Assembly: GCA_004212795.1 (NCBI GenBank)
Contig: SHBR01000017.1
Span: 1 to 35,276, forward strand
Length of the DNA: 35,276 nucleotides
Source: Candidatus Thioglobus sp.
GTDB taxonomy: Bacteria > Pseudomonadota > Gammaproteobacteria > Arenicellales > UBA868
Direction: 5' to 3'
Shown: positions 25,849 through 33,611 of the stretch, piece after piece
Numbering within the stretch: position 1 is the stretch's first letter
How the letters are laid out: each line of letters begins with the position of its first letter
The notes under the pieces: model-generated
Database searches by the model: none
Told to the model about the DNA's origin: nothing
Seen by the model: the letters and a program-made list of their open reading frames with translations, nothing else
Made by a program: the position numbers and the translations under genes

Positions 25849-26625
25849 TTAGCTGCCGTAGATATCGACCGCGAAGTACTTGTCGTTAAGCGCTTTGTAG
25901 GTGCCGTCAGCACGAATGTCGAGAATAACCTGACTGAGTTGGTCACGCAGCGCAGAATCTTCCTTTCGGACGGTAAAGCCCGCACCGACACCCTGGCATT
26001 CAACATCATCGAGGTTTTCACCTAGGAAGTCGTATCCCTTGCCGGCGTCTAGCGAAAGAAATCCTTCAAAGGCTTGAAGGGAGTCAGAGAGCTGAGCGTC
26101 AAGGCGACCCGCGACAAGATCTTGCCAGACTTCTTCTTGAGTGGCGTAAAGAACAACTTCAGCGCCCGGGTATAGCTTTTCAGCAGAGCACTGGTGAGTC
26201 GTCGCGCGCTGAACGCCTAAACGTTTCCCATTGAGACCGCTCGCAGTGCCGTCGAATCCGGGATCAGTTTTGGCGACGAGTCTAGCGGGGGTGTTGTAGT
26301 ACTTAATTGTAAAGTCGACTTTCTTTTTTCGCTCTTCTGTGATTGACATAGATGCGATGATAGTGTCGAATTTTTTAGCAAGCAGCGCTGGAATCATGCC
26401 GTCCCATTCTTGTTCAATCAGAACGCACTCTTTATTCAGGCGCTCGCAAACTTCCATCGCCATATCAATATCGAACCCTTTCAGAGATCCGTCGGACTCC
26501 TTCCAGGAAAACGGTGGGTACGCGCCTTCGACGCCTACACGCAGAGCGTGGCCATCTGCGCTTGCGGTCATTGAGAAAAGCGCGAAAGCGCCCGCGATCG
26601 CCGTTATCATAAATTTAATTTTCAT
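25849..26625 (-). CDS. argT: Periplasmic basic-amino-acid binding protein (ArgT/HisJ type)
   Basis: The 258-residue product has a cleavable signal peptide (MKIKFMITAIAGAFALFSMT, cut near ASA-DG) and the type-2 periplasmic-binding fold. Typical sequences are LRVGVEGAYPPFSWKESDG, GFDIDMAMEVCERLNKEC, WDGMIPALLAKKFD and SITEERKKKVDFT. The two Cys in CERLNKEC correspond to the disulfide of LAO-binding protein. The negatively charged, aromatic pocket pattern fits lysine, arginine, ornithine or histidine, but exact specificity cannot be read. GGAG precedes the ATG at a normal distance. It lies 71 bases after hisP and is followed by a strong hairpin that should raise its transcript level over hisQ-hisM. 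Confidence 0.92.
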   Translation of the reverse strand: MKIKFMITAIAGAFALFSMTASADGHALRVGVEGAYPPFSWKESDGSLKGFDIDMAMEVCERLNKECVLIEQEWDGMIPALLAKKFDTIIASMSITEERKKKVDFTIKYYNTPARLVAKTDPGFDGTASGLNGKRLGVQRATTHQCSAEKLYPGAEVVLYATQEEVWQDLVAGRLDAQLSDSLQAFEGFLSLDAGKGYDFLGENLDDVECQGVGAGFTVRKEDSALRDQLSQVILDIRADGTYKALNDKYFAVDIYGS

Positions 26626-26696
26626 TATCTTTTAACTCCATTGGTCTGGTTGTAGCGCCTAAATATTACAACGCCTTGGCAGAATTCGGGCAGAAA

Positions 26697-27494
26697 TTAA
26701 TGAATAGCATTTGAAAGGAACTTCTTTAACTGCGCTGAATCAGGGTTGGTAAACACCTGGTCAGGGGTCCCTTCAGAGTCAATTGCACCCTCGTGAAGAA
26801 AAATTACCCGATTTGACACGTCCCGAGCGAACCCGATTTCATGGGTCACGACAATCATGGTTCGGCCTTCTTCAGCCAGGTTTCGCATCACTTTCAATAC
26901 TTCGCCCACTAATTCCGGGTCTAGCGCAGAGGTGGGTTCATCAAAGAGCATCACGTCGGGCTCCATGGCAAGAGCTCGAGCAATGGCGGCTCGTTGCTGC
27001 TGGCCACCTGAAATGTGTGCCGGGTAATAATCTTTTCGATCCAGCATGCCGACTCGGTCGAGGGTTTGACAAGCGCGATCAGCAGCTTCTGTTTTGGACA
27101 GTTTGAGAACATGAATGAGGGCTTCAGTCACATTTTCTAATACCGTCATATGTTGCCAAAGGTTAAAGCTCTGAAAGACCATTCCGAGTCGAGATCTTAG
27201 TCTGATGACTTGGCTTGAATCAGCAGGGACGATGTCTCCATATTTTGATGTCGACATTCTTATGGTTTCCCCATGAACGGTTACGGTGCCACGGTCGGGG
27301 ACTTCAAGAAGATTAATACATCTTAGGAATGTGCTTTTTCCAGAGCCGGACGCGCCCAACATCGATATGACGTCACCCGTTTTTGCGACAAGATTGACGC
27401 CTTTTAAAACCTCCACATCATTGAAGCGTTTATGGAGATCAAGGACTTCAAGTGCAGGTGTTTGGGAAGCGGACGTTTCCAACCGGTTCTCCAA
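26697..27494 (-). CDS. hisP: Basic-amino-acid ABC transporter ATPase (HisP type)
   Basis: The 265-residue ATPase powers the HisQ/HisM-like permease. It contains Walker [10 protein letters not shown], the Q-loop [17 protein letters not shown], the signature [16 protein letters not shown], Walker [13 protein letters not shown] and the H-loop VVTHEIGFA. The longer loop after Walker A with [10 protein letters not shown] is characteristic of HisP rather than GlnQ. The start is a TTG (27492-27494) immediately after the potI stop (TAATTG) with no visible Shine-Dalgarno, so it probably depends on ribosomes finishing potI. This junction joins the polyamine-type and amino-acid-type modules into one transcript. 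Here the ATPase gene precedes its binding protein; in enteric hisJQMP it comes last. Confidence 0.93.
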   Translation of the reverse strand: MENRLETSASQTPALEVLDLHKRFNDVEVLKGVNLVAKTGDVISMLGASGSGKSTFLRCINLLEVPDRGTVTVHGETIRMSTSKYGDIVPADSSQVIRLRSRLGMVFQSFNLWQHMTVLENVTEALIHVLKLSKTEAADRACQTLDRVGMLDRKDYYPAHISGGQQQRAAIARALAMEPDVMLFDEPTSALDPELVGEVLKVMRNLAEEGRTMIVVTHEIGFARDVSNRVIFLHEGAIDSEGTPDQVFTNPDSAQLKKFLSNAIH

Positions 27495-28379
27495 TTAACT
27501 GGGACGAATTCCGCGCAGGCGCTCGCTGCGGCGCCTTAGCATTTCTACCGTGGTGAGGAGGCAGATCGACATAATGACCAAAATGGTTGCGACGGAAAGA
27601 ATTGTGGGACTGATTTCCTGACGCACGCCGGACCACATCTGCCTTGGCAGGGTAATTTGATCAGGTCCTCCCACGAACAAAACGATAACGACTTCATCAA
27701 AAGAGGTGATAAAAGCAAAAAGCGCGCCGGATATCACGCCGGGCAAAATAAGTGGCATTTGGACCTTAAAGAAATTTCGGATCGGGCCACCACCTAGGCT
27801 CGCGGCCGCTTTGGTGAGATTAGTATCAAAGCCAACCAAGGTGGCGGTTACTGTAATGACAACAAACGGTAGTCCCAGAATAGTGTGTGCAAGGACAAGC
27901 CCCCAGAATGTAGCAACCAAGTCCAGGCGGGCGAAGAAAAAGAATGTTCCCGAGGCGGTGATAATAAGCGGCACGATCAGTGGAGAGATCATCATTGCCA
28001 TAATGAGCTTACGAAAGGGCATGATGGGCCGACTCAGACCTAATGCCGCAAGAATTCCAAGCGTCGTTGCCAGAACAGTTGCCGTGATGCCAATTTTCAG
28101 GCTATTTAGAGCGCCGATTTTCCAGTTATCACTACAGACAGTCGTAATGCCGGGGTCAGAGCAATCTCCCATCATGATGCGATACCAGCGCAAGGAGAAT
28201 GCGTCAGGATCCAATCGCAACATTTCTGGTGTGAATTGCAAAAAGGGCGTAGACGTAAAAGAGATTGGAATGACCACGAGCAGGGGCATTACCAAAAAGA
28301 ACAGGACGATGCTGCACATCGCGAGGTAGATGTAATGCCAGATTCGCTGCGCGGGAGTTGCGTAAGAGGGAAGCGCCAT
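27495..28379 (-). CDS. potI: Polyamine-type ABC transporter permease (PotI/PotC type)
   Basis: The 294-residue product is the second permease of the putative polyamine importer. It has about six membrane helices: the first is in YIYLAMCSIVLFFLVMPLL, and LGLSRPIMPFRKLI comes before the core. The EAA loop AAASLGGGPIRNFFKVQMPL is in the expected place. A short loop after the first helix carries two Cys (MGDCSDPGITTVCSD), which could form a disulfide in the periplasm. It starts four bases after the potH stop and ends directly before the hisP TTG start. PotC/PotI family membership is clear, but the substrate of the system (putrescine, spermidine or another cation) is inferred. Confidence 0.9.
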   Translation of the reverse strand: MALPSYATPAQRIWHYIYLAMCSIVLFFLVMPLLVVIPISFTSTPFLQFTPEMLRLDPDAFSLRWYRIMMGDCSDPGITTVCSDNWKIGALNSLKIGITATVLATTLGILAALGLSRPIMPFRKLIMAMMISPLIVPLIITASGTFFFFARLDLVATFWGLVLAHTILGLPFVVITVTATLVGFDTNLTKAAASLGGGPIRNFFKVQMPLILPGVISGALFAFITSFDEVVIVLFVGGPDQITLPRQMWSGVRQEISPTILSVATILVIMSICLLTTVEMLRRRSERLRGIRPS

Positions 28380-28383
28380 GAAT

Positions 28384-30003
28384 TTAACCTAATTTCATAT
28401 TGTCGATGCCGACAACCTTGTCGTAGATCCAGTACAGAATGAGGATACCAACTAACAGGATTGCACCCATCGCAGAAGCAAGCCCCCAATTTAACGACTT
28501 CTGCATGTGGTAGGCCACCATGTTTCCGATCAGTCGGCCATCCTTACCTCCCACCAGTTCTGGAGTGATGTAGTAGCCGATAGCGACAATAAAGACCAGA
28601 ATCACGCCTGCTCCCACTCCCGGTAAAGTTTGTGGCATATAGACTCGCAAAAATGCCAGAGAGGGTGGGGCGCCGAGATTCTGAGCGGCTCTCATGTAAC
28701 TGGGTGGAATTGTTTTCATGACACTGTAAATGGGGAGGATCATGAACGGCAGCAAGATCTGGATCATGACAATCACAGTACCGGTAAAGTTGTACATCAG
28801 CTGAAGTCGACTCTCATCAGGCCATCCGAATGCCACTAGCGTGTCGTTCACAACACCTTCAGAGCGCAACATCACCATCCATGCAACGATGCGAACAAGA
28901 AGAGAAGTCCAAAAAGGCATTAATACACAAATCATAAGCAGATTTGAGTGCCTAAGTGGAAGCGTGGCCAGGAGATGCGCTACTGGATATGCAAGCATCA
29001 GGCATCCAATAGTCACAATCAGGCTGAGCCAGAATGTACGCTCCCAGAGCATTACATAGACACGCCTCTCTTCAGGCTGCATGACAATCTCGTGATCAGC
29101 ATCCCACTTGCGGTCGAGAGAATTAAGATAATAAACACTGGTATTTGGGTCCTGCATGGTGATAAGCGCTTTCCAGAATTCGATATCTCCCCAGCGTTTA
29201 TCTGCCTTAATTAGGGCTTCTTTATAGGGCCCTTCTTCAACCTTTTTAAATTTACGCCCAGATTTTTTCAGCAAACTTTTGAAGCCGGGCTTTTCGTAAT
29301 TCATTCGGGTGCTGGACTTGCCGATTAAATATTTGGCGGCATAGCTTAGGTCTTTAAAAAGCGCTTTAAATAAGTCTTCTGCAGGTTCGCTGTTTCCATC
29401 CCATTTCAGAAGCTCGCGGTAAAGATTTGAGCACGATGCGTTCTTAAGCGGGGTCAAGTCTTTACAGATTGTGAACTCAGCTTTAATTTTTGCTTTCCGC
29501 AGATCAATGGCAGCTCCGGTGGCTTGCGATGCCTTTACGGCAACGGCCCTTAACGGTAGCCAGTTTGCGGGAGAACGCCAGTCTGGCGCGATTTCTAGGA
29601 TAGCGTCTTGATAGGGTCCCTTACGAGGAATACTGACGGCCCACGCAGGATCCTTGGGATCTACGACAGTTCCAAAATTATCTTTGATTAGAAACTTGTT
29701 AATTGATGATAAATCGCGAAATACGGCTTCGTATAGAGATTCGTCCGGTAATGTTTTTTTATCCCAGGTATCGATCAGGGCAAATGTCAACGGCAGCTGG
29801 TAGTTAATTCGGGTGTCGTCGATGCTTCGGGTTAATAGATCCCCAATCGGCACAATAAAAAGGACGATCAGGAATAGTAGAGGAGGAAAAACAAGCCCCA
29901 CCGCTTTTAATTTACTTCGACGTAGTGATCGTTGCAGCCCGACCTTTAGTGGGGTGCCATCAGCCGTTAGAAGGGGGGCACTGCTCGAAGCACTGTTGGC
30001 CAT
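28384..30003 (-). CDS. potH: PotH/PotB-type ABC permease with a duplicated periplasmic module
   Basis: At 539 residues this permease is far longer than usual PotB or PotH (roughly 275-320). The first helix is at about 35-57. A periplasmic insertion of about 250 residues follows before the second helix (about 323-345). Residues 80-152 and 201-281 are two copies of one module sharing W-D, P, L-[YF]-x-A-x-F-[RK]-D-L-S, K-[FY]-L-I, then G-P-Y-x-x-A, W and W in the same order; matched positions are 121 apart in the first half and 129 in the second. The C-terminal part is a normal permease core with LPFMILPIYSVMKTIPPSYM and the EAA loop AAQNLGAPPSLAFLRVYMP. potI follows four bases later. A hairpin separates it from potD. 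Confidence 0.88.
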   Translation of the reverse strand: MANSASSSAPLLTADGTPLKVGLQRSLRRSKLKAVGLVFPPLLFLIVLFIVPIGDLLTRSIDDTRINYQLPLTFALIDTWDKKTLPDESLYEAVFRDLSSINKFLIKDNFGTVVDPKDPAWAVSIPRKGPYQDAILEIAPDWRSPANWLPLRAVAVKASQATGAAIDLRKAKIKAEFTICKDLTPLKNASCSNLYRELLKWDGNSEPAEDLFKALFKDLSYAAKYLIGKSSTRMNYEKPGFKSLLKKSGRKFKKVEEGPYKEALIKADKRWGDIEFWKALITMQDPNTSVYYLNSLDRKWDADHEIVMQPEERRVYVMLWERTFWLSLIVTIGCLMLAYPVAHLLATLPLRHSNLLMICVLMPFWTSLLVRIVAWMVMLRSEGVVNDTLVAFGWPDESRLQLMYNFTGTVIVMIQILLPFMILPIYSVMKTIPPSYMRAAQNLGAPPSLAFLRVYMPQTLPGVGAGVILVFIVAIGYYITPELVGGKDGRLIGNMVAYHMQKSLNWGLASAMGAILLVGILILYWIYDKVVGIDNMKLG

Positions 30004-30044
30004 TATTAAAAAATTAGTTCTAAGTTATTTCGGATTGAAGAAAA

Positions 30045-30070
30045 CGGGGTGTCACCTGGGTGACACCCCG
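30045..30070 (-). terminator. Terminator-like hairpin between potD and potH
   Basis: CGGGGTGTCACC (30045-30056) and GGTGACACCCCG (30059-30070) are perfect reverse complements with two bases between them, so the folded stem is 11 pairs with a 4-base loop. On the minus strand TTTTCTTCAATCC follows. It can act as a partial terminator or as a 3' stabiliser of the potD message. Confidence 0.82.
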
Positions 30071-30107
30071 GAATCATCAACTGCTTAACTCATACGAGCT
30101 GATCAGC

Positions 30108-31205
30108 TTATTGACCCATCCACGCGGTAAAGCGCTCACTGATGGAATCGCCGTTATCAGACCACCATGAGGGGTCAGCAAACAAATGCTTCTGGCTTAA
30201 CGCCTCAGATGCGTTAGGCATCAGCGGAAGGATATCAACGCCTGTATTGAACCATGGCTCATTAGCCGCGATGATTTCAATACCGGATTTCCGCATTGGC
30301 GCATAAGTGATCCACTTTGCCTGGCCCGCCTGTTGTTCCGGAGCCGAAGCGTGAATGAGGAACTTAAGCGCTTCATCAGCGTTCGGCGTTCCTTTAATCA
30401 TGGCCAGCCATTCTTCTTCTAGCACCTGTCCGTCCCAGTTGGTCACAAAAGGCGCGCCTTCAGAGAGAACAGCGGCACCGATTCGGCCGTTATAGGCGAG
30501 CGACATGGAGACTTCGCCACTTTTTACGAGTTCAAGTGGTTCAGCACCTGCCGACCAGAACACAACGTGGTCTTTTATCGTGTCAAGTTTAGCGAAGGCG
30601 CGGTCAACGCCTTCAGGCGTGTTCAGCGTATCGTAGACATCTTCTGGCGCAACGCCGTCAGCCATTAAGGCCATTTCAATCGTTGCGTTGCCCCAGGTAT
30701 GTAGGCCACGTTTGCCGGGGAACTTTGCGACGTCGAAGAAATCGGCGATCGTTGAAGGGTTGCCAGCGGCGTTGCCATCAAAAGCACCTTCTTGCCAGAA
30801 TGGAACATAAGACCAAAAGATTTGCGGAACGACGCAATCATTTGGTACTTCTACCATGATGTCGTCGTCCATCGACGTACCATCAGCGGCTGGCGTAAAG
30901 ACATCGCGCGGAAGTTCTTCAAACAGACCTTCATCGCAGCCCACCCGGGCTTCATGAGGCAGAACATCAATGATATCCCAGGTGACATTGCCGGACTCTA
31001 CCTGGGCGCGAACTTCGCCTAGGCCGCCGTTATAGTTTACGAAGTTGATGCCGCCGGGGCCGTAGGTGTCAGCATAGGCCTTTTGTTGGCTCATCGTGTA
31101 CGCGCCGCCCCAGGACGCAACAGTCACGTCGGCTTGGGCAGGTACCGCTAGTGCAGCGCCAATAACGGCTGAAGCTAGCGTGGTTTTCATGAGAGTTTGT
31201 CTCAT
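30108..31205 (-). CDS. potD: Polyamine-type periplasmic binding protein (PotD-like)
   Basis: The 365-residue product has a signal peptide (cut near AQA-DVTVASWG) and the two-lobed solute-binding fold of the PotD/PotF group. The early DVTVASWGGAYTMSQQKAY is typical of this subfamily; FWSAGAEPLELVKSGEVSMSL and KWITYAPMRK are also seen in relatives. Acidic residues such as DIIDVLPHEARVGCDEG could contact an amine ligand, but the substrate is not certain. Translation starts at the ATG at 31205, preceded by a strong AAAGGAGG (eight bases away). It lies 64 bases after potA, and a strong hairpin follows, which fits high expression of the binding protein. Confidence 0.9.
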   Translation of the reverse strand: MRQTLMKTTLASAVIGAALAVPAQADVTVASWGGAYTMSQQKAYADTYGPGGINFVNYNGGLGEVRAQVESGNVTWDIIDVLPHEARVGCDEGLFEELPRDVFTPAADGTSMDDDIMVEVPNDCVVPQIFWSYVPFWQEGAFDGNAAGNPSTIADFFDVAKFPGKRGLHTWGNATIEMALMADGVAPEDVYDTLNTPEGVDRAFAKLDTIKDHVVFWSAGAEPLELVKSGEVSMSLAYNGRIGAAVLSEGAPFVTNWDGQVLEEEWLAMIKGTPNADEALKFLIHASAPEQQAGQAKWITYAPMRKSGIEIIAANEPWFNTGVDILPLMPNASEALSQKHLFADPSWWSDNGDSISERFTAWMGQ

Positions 31206-31269
31206 TTTCTTTCCTCCTTTAGAGGTTGGTTATTGTCTTTCGACACTAGGAAACATCTCGCTCACACTC

Positions 31270-32370
31270 CTAGTGTGTGAGCGGGACATCAAGCGCTCGG
31301 CAGTCCTCCATGGACCAGCCGAACATAACTGAATCACCTTCATTAAGGCTTGCATGGTGGGTGGCGTTCGGAATTTTGACAATAAATTCGCTGTTTCCAC
31401 ACACGCTGGCTCGGGTTCTGATGTGATCGCCGAGGTAAATAAGTTCCTCGACTTTTGCATTGAAAACATTGGGAAATTTACCAGATTCGGGGTTCACTTC
31501 TACCCGTTCCGGTCGCAGCGATAGCGTTGCTCGTTCTCCGACGGCGCCCACGTTGACTTTTAATGCCTGGATTTCTTCGCCTGAGTCCAGAGTGACTTGA
31601 CATTGATCGCCTTCGATCGATTTCACGACTCCAGTCAGCCGATTATTCTCGCCGATGAACTGAGCGACGAAAGCATTATCGGGTCGCTCATAAAGGTCGC
31701 TGGGACTTGCCAGTTGCTGAATGACGCCATCTTCAAAAACGGCAATACGATTGGACATTGTCAGCGCTTCGGACTGATCGTGCGTGACGTAAACAACAGT
31801 CACGCCGAGTCGCTCATGGATATGTTTTATCTCATACTGCATCTGCTCGCGAAGCTGTTTGTCCAGAGCGCCCAGCGGTTCGTCCATCAACACGAGATCA
31901 GGGTCAAATACCAGAGCTCTTGCTACTGCAACACGCTGCTGCTGGCCGCCAGATAATTGCGCAGGCCGACGATCTCCAAATGCGCCCAATTGAACCATAT
32001 CAAGCGCGCGCTTCACACGATCCGTTATTTCTGATTTGTTTATCCGGCGAACTTCGAGCGGGAAGGCGAGGTTTTCATTGACCGTCATGTGCGGAAATAA
32101 CGCGTAATTTTGGAAGACCATCCCGATGCCGCGCTTATGCGGCGGAACCGCGTTAATCGGACGATTGCCGAGAAAGATCTCACCATGGGTTGCGGGCTCA
32201 AACCCGGCCAGCATCATCAGGCAAGTTGTTTTGCCGGAGCCCGAGGGGCCAAGCATGGTAACAAATTCACCACGCTGAATATCAAGATTGAGATTCTTAA
32301 CGACGAGTGTTTCTCCGTCATAACTTTTTTGAACCTTTTCAAAACGAACAAATATATCTTCGGCACTCAT
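31270..32370 (-). CDS. potA: Polyamine-type ABC transporter ATPase (PotA/PotG-like)
   Basis: The 366-residue ATPase powers PotHI. It has Walker A GPSGSGKT, the Q-loop MVFQNYALFPHMTVNEN, the signature LSGGQQQRVAVARAL, Walker B LVLMDEPLGALD and the H-loop YVTHDQSEAL. A TOBE-type C-terminal domain follows, including LSLRPERVEV and ending in VMFGWSMEDCRALDV. Length and domains fit the PotA/PotG class. It is first in the eight-gene cluster. GGGAGG lies 12 bases before the ATG, farther than usual; the intervening bases read as a three-codon ORF whose TAG abuts the ATG. A likely promoter with a perfect TTGACA lies about 150 bases upstream. Confidence 0.92.
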   Translation of the reverse strand: MSAEDIFVRFEKVQKSYDGETLVVKNLNLDIQRGEFVTMLGPSGSGKTTCLMMLAGFEPATHGEIFLGNRPINAVPPHKRGIGMVFQNYALFPHMTVNENLAFPLEVRRINKSEITDRVKRALDMVQLGAFGDRRPAQLSGGQQQRVAVARALVFDPDLVLMDEPLGALDKQLREQMQYEIKHIHERLGVTVVYVTHDQSEALTMSNRIAVFEDGVIQQLASPSDLYERPDNAFVAQFIGENNRLTGVVKSIEGDQCQVTLDSGEEIQALKVNVGAVGERATLSLRPERVEVNPESGKFPNVFNAKVEELIYLGDHIRTRASVCGNSEFIVKIPNATHHASLNEGDSVMFGWSMEDCRALDVPLTH

Positions 32371-32518
32371 CTAAGAATGCATCCTCCCGAGAATGGTTTT
32401 GGCCCTGTTAAAGGCTGATTGGGTCGTGATTCTTGTGCCAGTCTAGAACGCTTGGCTTTTATATTCAATATTAAAAATAAATCGTACTAATACACAGTTT
32501 TTGTCTTTGATCACCGCA

Positions 32519-32547
32519 ACGATATTTATGTAATCCAGTGATGTCAA
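32519..32547 (-). promoter_or_regulatory. Putative promoter of the potA-hisM transport operon
   Basis: On the minus strand TTGACA (32542-32547, perfect -35), a 17-base spacer and TATCGT (32519-32524, four of six) form a plausible sigma-70 promoter about 150 bases before potA. The leader between them has no obvious riboswitch. The same 244-base gap also serves the divergent ghrA-like gene; I see no other gene in it. Confidence 0.45.
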
Positions 32548-32614
32548 CTCGATTGGAATAACCTCTTTAAAATTTAGGATAAACTGGCGCGGTTTGTGAA
32601 AGAAGGGGACAGTA

Positions 32615-33559
32615 ATGGGCATTAAAACGAAACCGGTCATGCTTTTAAAGACGGATGATCGGGATCAACAATGGGCAGAGACATTTGCCGAGATTATTCC
32701 GGCGTTGGAAATTCGGATCTGGCCGAATGTGGGGAACCCGGCAGATATTAACTGCGCGCTTTTGTGGGCGCCGCCACCGGAACTCTTTAAGGACCTAGAA
32801 AATCTTGAGGTGTTGTTCTCAATCGGCGCTGGGGTTGACTCGCTTTTGACTTGTCCGACGCTTCCTGCGGATATTCCGGTTGTTCGGATGGTAGAGCCAC
32901 AACTAACAGCGGGCATGGTGGAGTATTGCCTCTTTAATGTGCTCAGATTTCATCGCCTCATGCATCGCTTTGAAGAGCAACAGTCAAGGCGGCATTGGGA
33001 AGACCTGGAACAAGTGCCCGCATCTGAAATCACTGTGGGTGTGATGGGTCTCGGCGTTTTAGGTCAGGCGCTAAGTGCACAATTATGCGCATTGAACTAT
33101 CAGGTTGTAGGGTATCGTCGATCTCAACAGGACGTTGAGGGCGTTGAAGTTTTTTATGGTGAAGATGGACTTCAACCCTTTCTCTCCAGAAGTATGATTC
33201 TCGTGCTGCTAATGCCAGCCACCGCAGGTACTCAAAAACTCATTAATGCCGACACGCTTGCGATGCTGCCTGCCGATGCGTTTTTGATCAATGCGGGTAG
33301 AGGGGATCTGGTTGATGAGAACGCGCTGGTGGCGGCACTTGATAATCATACGCTCGAGGCCGCTGCGCTTGATGTCTTTGAGACGGAACCTTTGCCTGAA
33401 TCAAGTCCGATTTGGGACCACCCTCGTATCTTGGTGACACCACACATTGGGAGCGTCACCTTTCCGCCGACAGCTTGCCGTTATATCGCTGATGCGATTG
33501 TGGCATATCAGGAAGGAGCGCCGTGGCCAAATACGGTAAAAACAGAGAGCGGGTATTAA
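32615..33559 (+). CDS. ghrA: GhrA-like glyoxylate/hydroxypyruvate reductase (D-2-hydroxyacid dehydrogenase)
   Basis: These NADPH-dependent enzymes reduce glyoxylate and hydroxypyruvate in the cytoplasm. The 314 residues show the early LFSIGAGVDSLL, the Rossmann motif GVMGLGVLGQAL near 145, LINAGRGDLVDENALVAAL, and DVFETEPLPESSPIWDHPRI. The catalytic His lies in VTPHIGS; the Arg and Glu partners are in the GRGDLVDE and FETEPL segments. Length and sequence match E. coli GhrA. The start ATG at 32615 has AGGGG eight or so bases upstream. It is transcribed away from potA, so a shared regulatory region is possible. A substrate other than glyoxylate is possible within this family. Confidence 0.9.
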   Translation: MGIKTKPVMLLKTDDRDQQWAETFAEIIPALEIRIWPNVGNPADINCALLWAPPPELFKDLENLEVLFSIGAGVDSLLTCPTLPADIPVVRMVEPQLTAGMVEYCLFNVLRFHRLMHRFEEQQSRRHWEDLEQVPASEITVGVMGLGVLGQALSAQLCALNYQVVGYRRSQQDVEGVEVFYGEDGLQPFLSRSMILVLLMPATAGTQKLINADTLAMLPADAFLINAGRGDLVDENALVAALDNHTLEAAALDVFETEPLPESSPIWDHPRILVTPHIGSVTFPPTACRYIADAIVAYQEGAPWPNTVKTESGY

Positions 33560-33579
33560 TTGTTCTTGCTTGCTGTGGC

Positions 33580-33600
33580 CAGTCTATAGGACTGTATTTG
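33580..33600 (+). terminator. Weak hairpin after the ghrA-like gene
   Basis: CAGTC (33580-33584) and GACTG (33590-33594) pair around TATAG and are followed by TATTTG. The stem is short and the T-tract is poor, so this is only a possible terminator between two converging genes. Confidence 0.25.
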
Positions 33601-33611
33601 ACAGCGAAGCC

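Noticed and set aside
27706-28329. 207-codon plus-strand open frame opposite potI
   Set aside because: It mirrors a membrane protein whose codon bias leaves the opposite strand open. The product is Arg/Ser/Pro rich with no family features.
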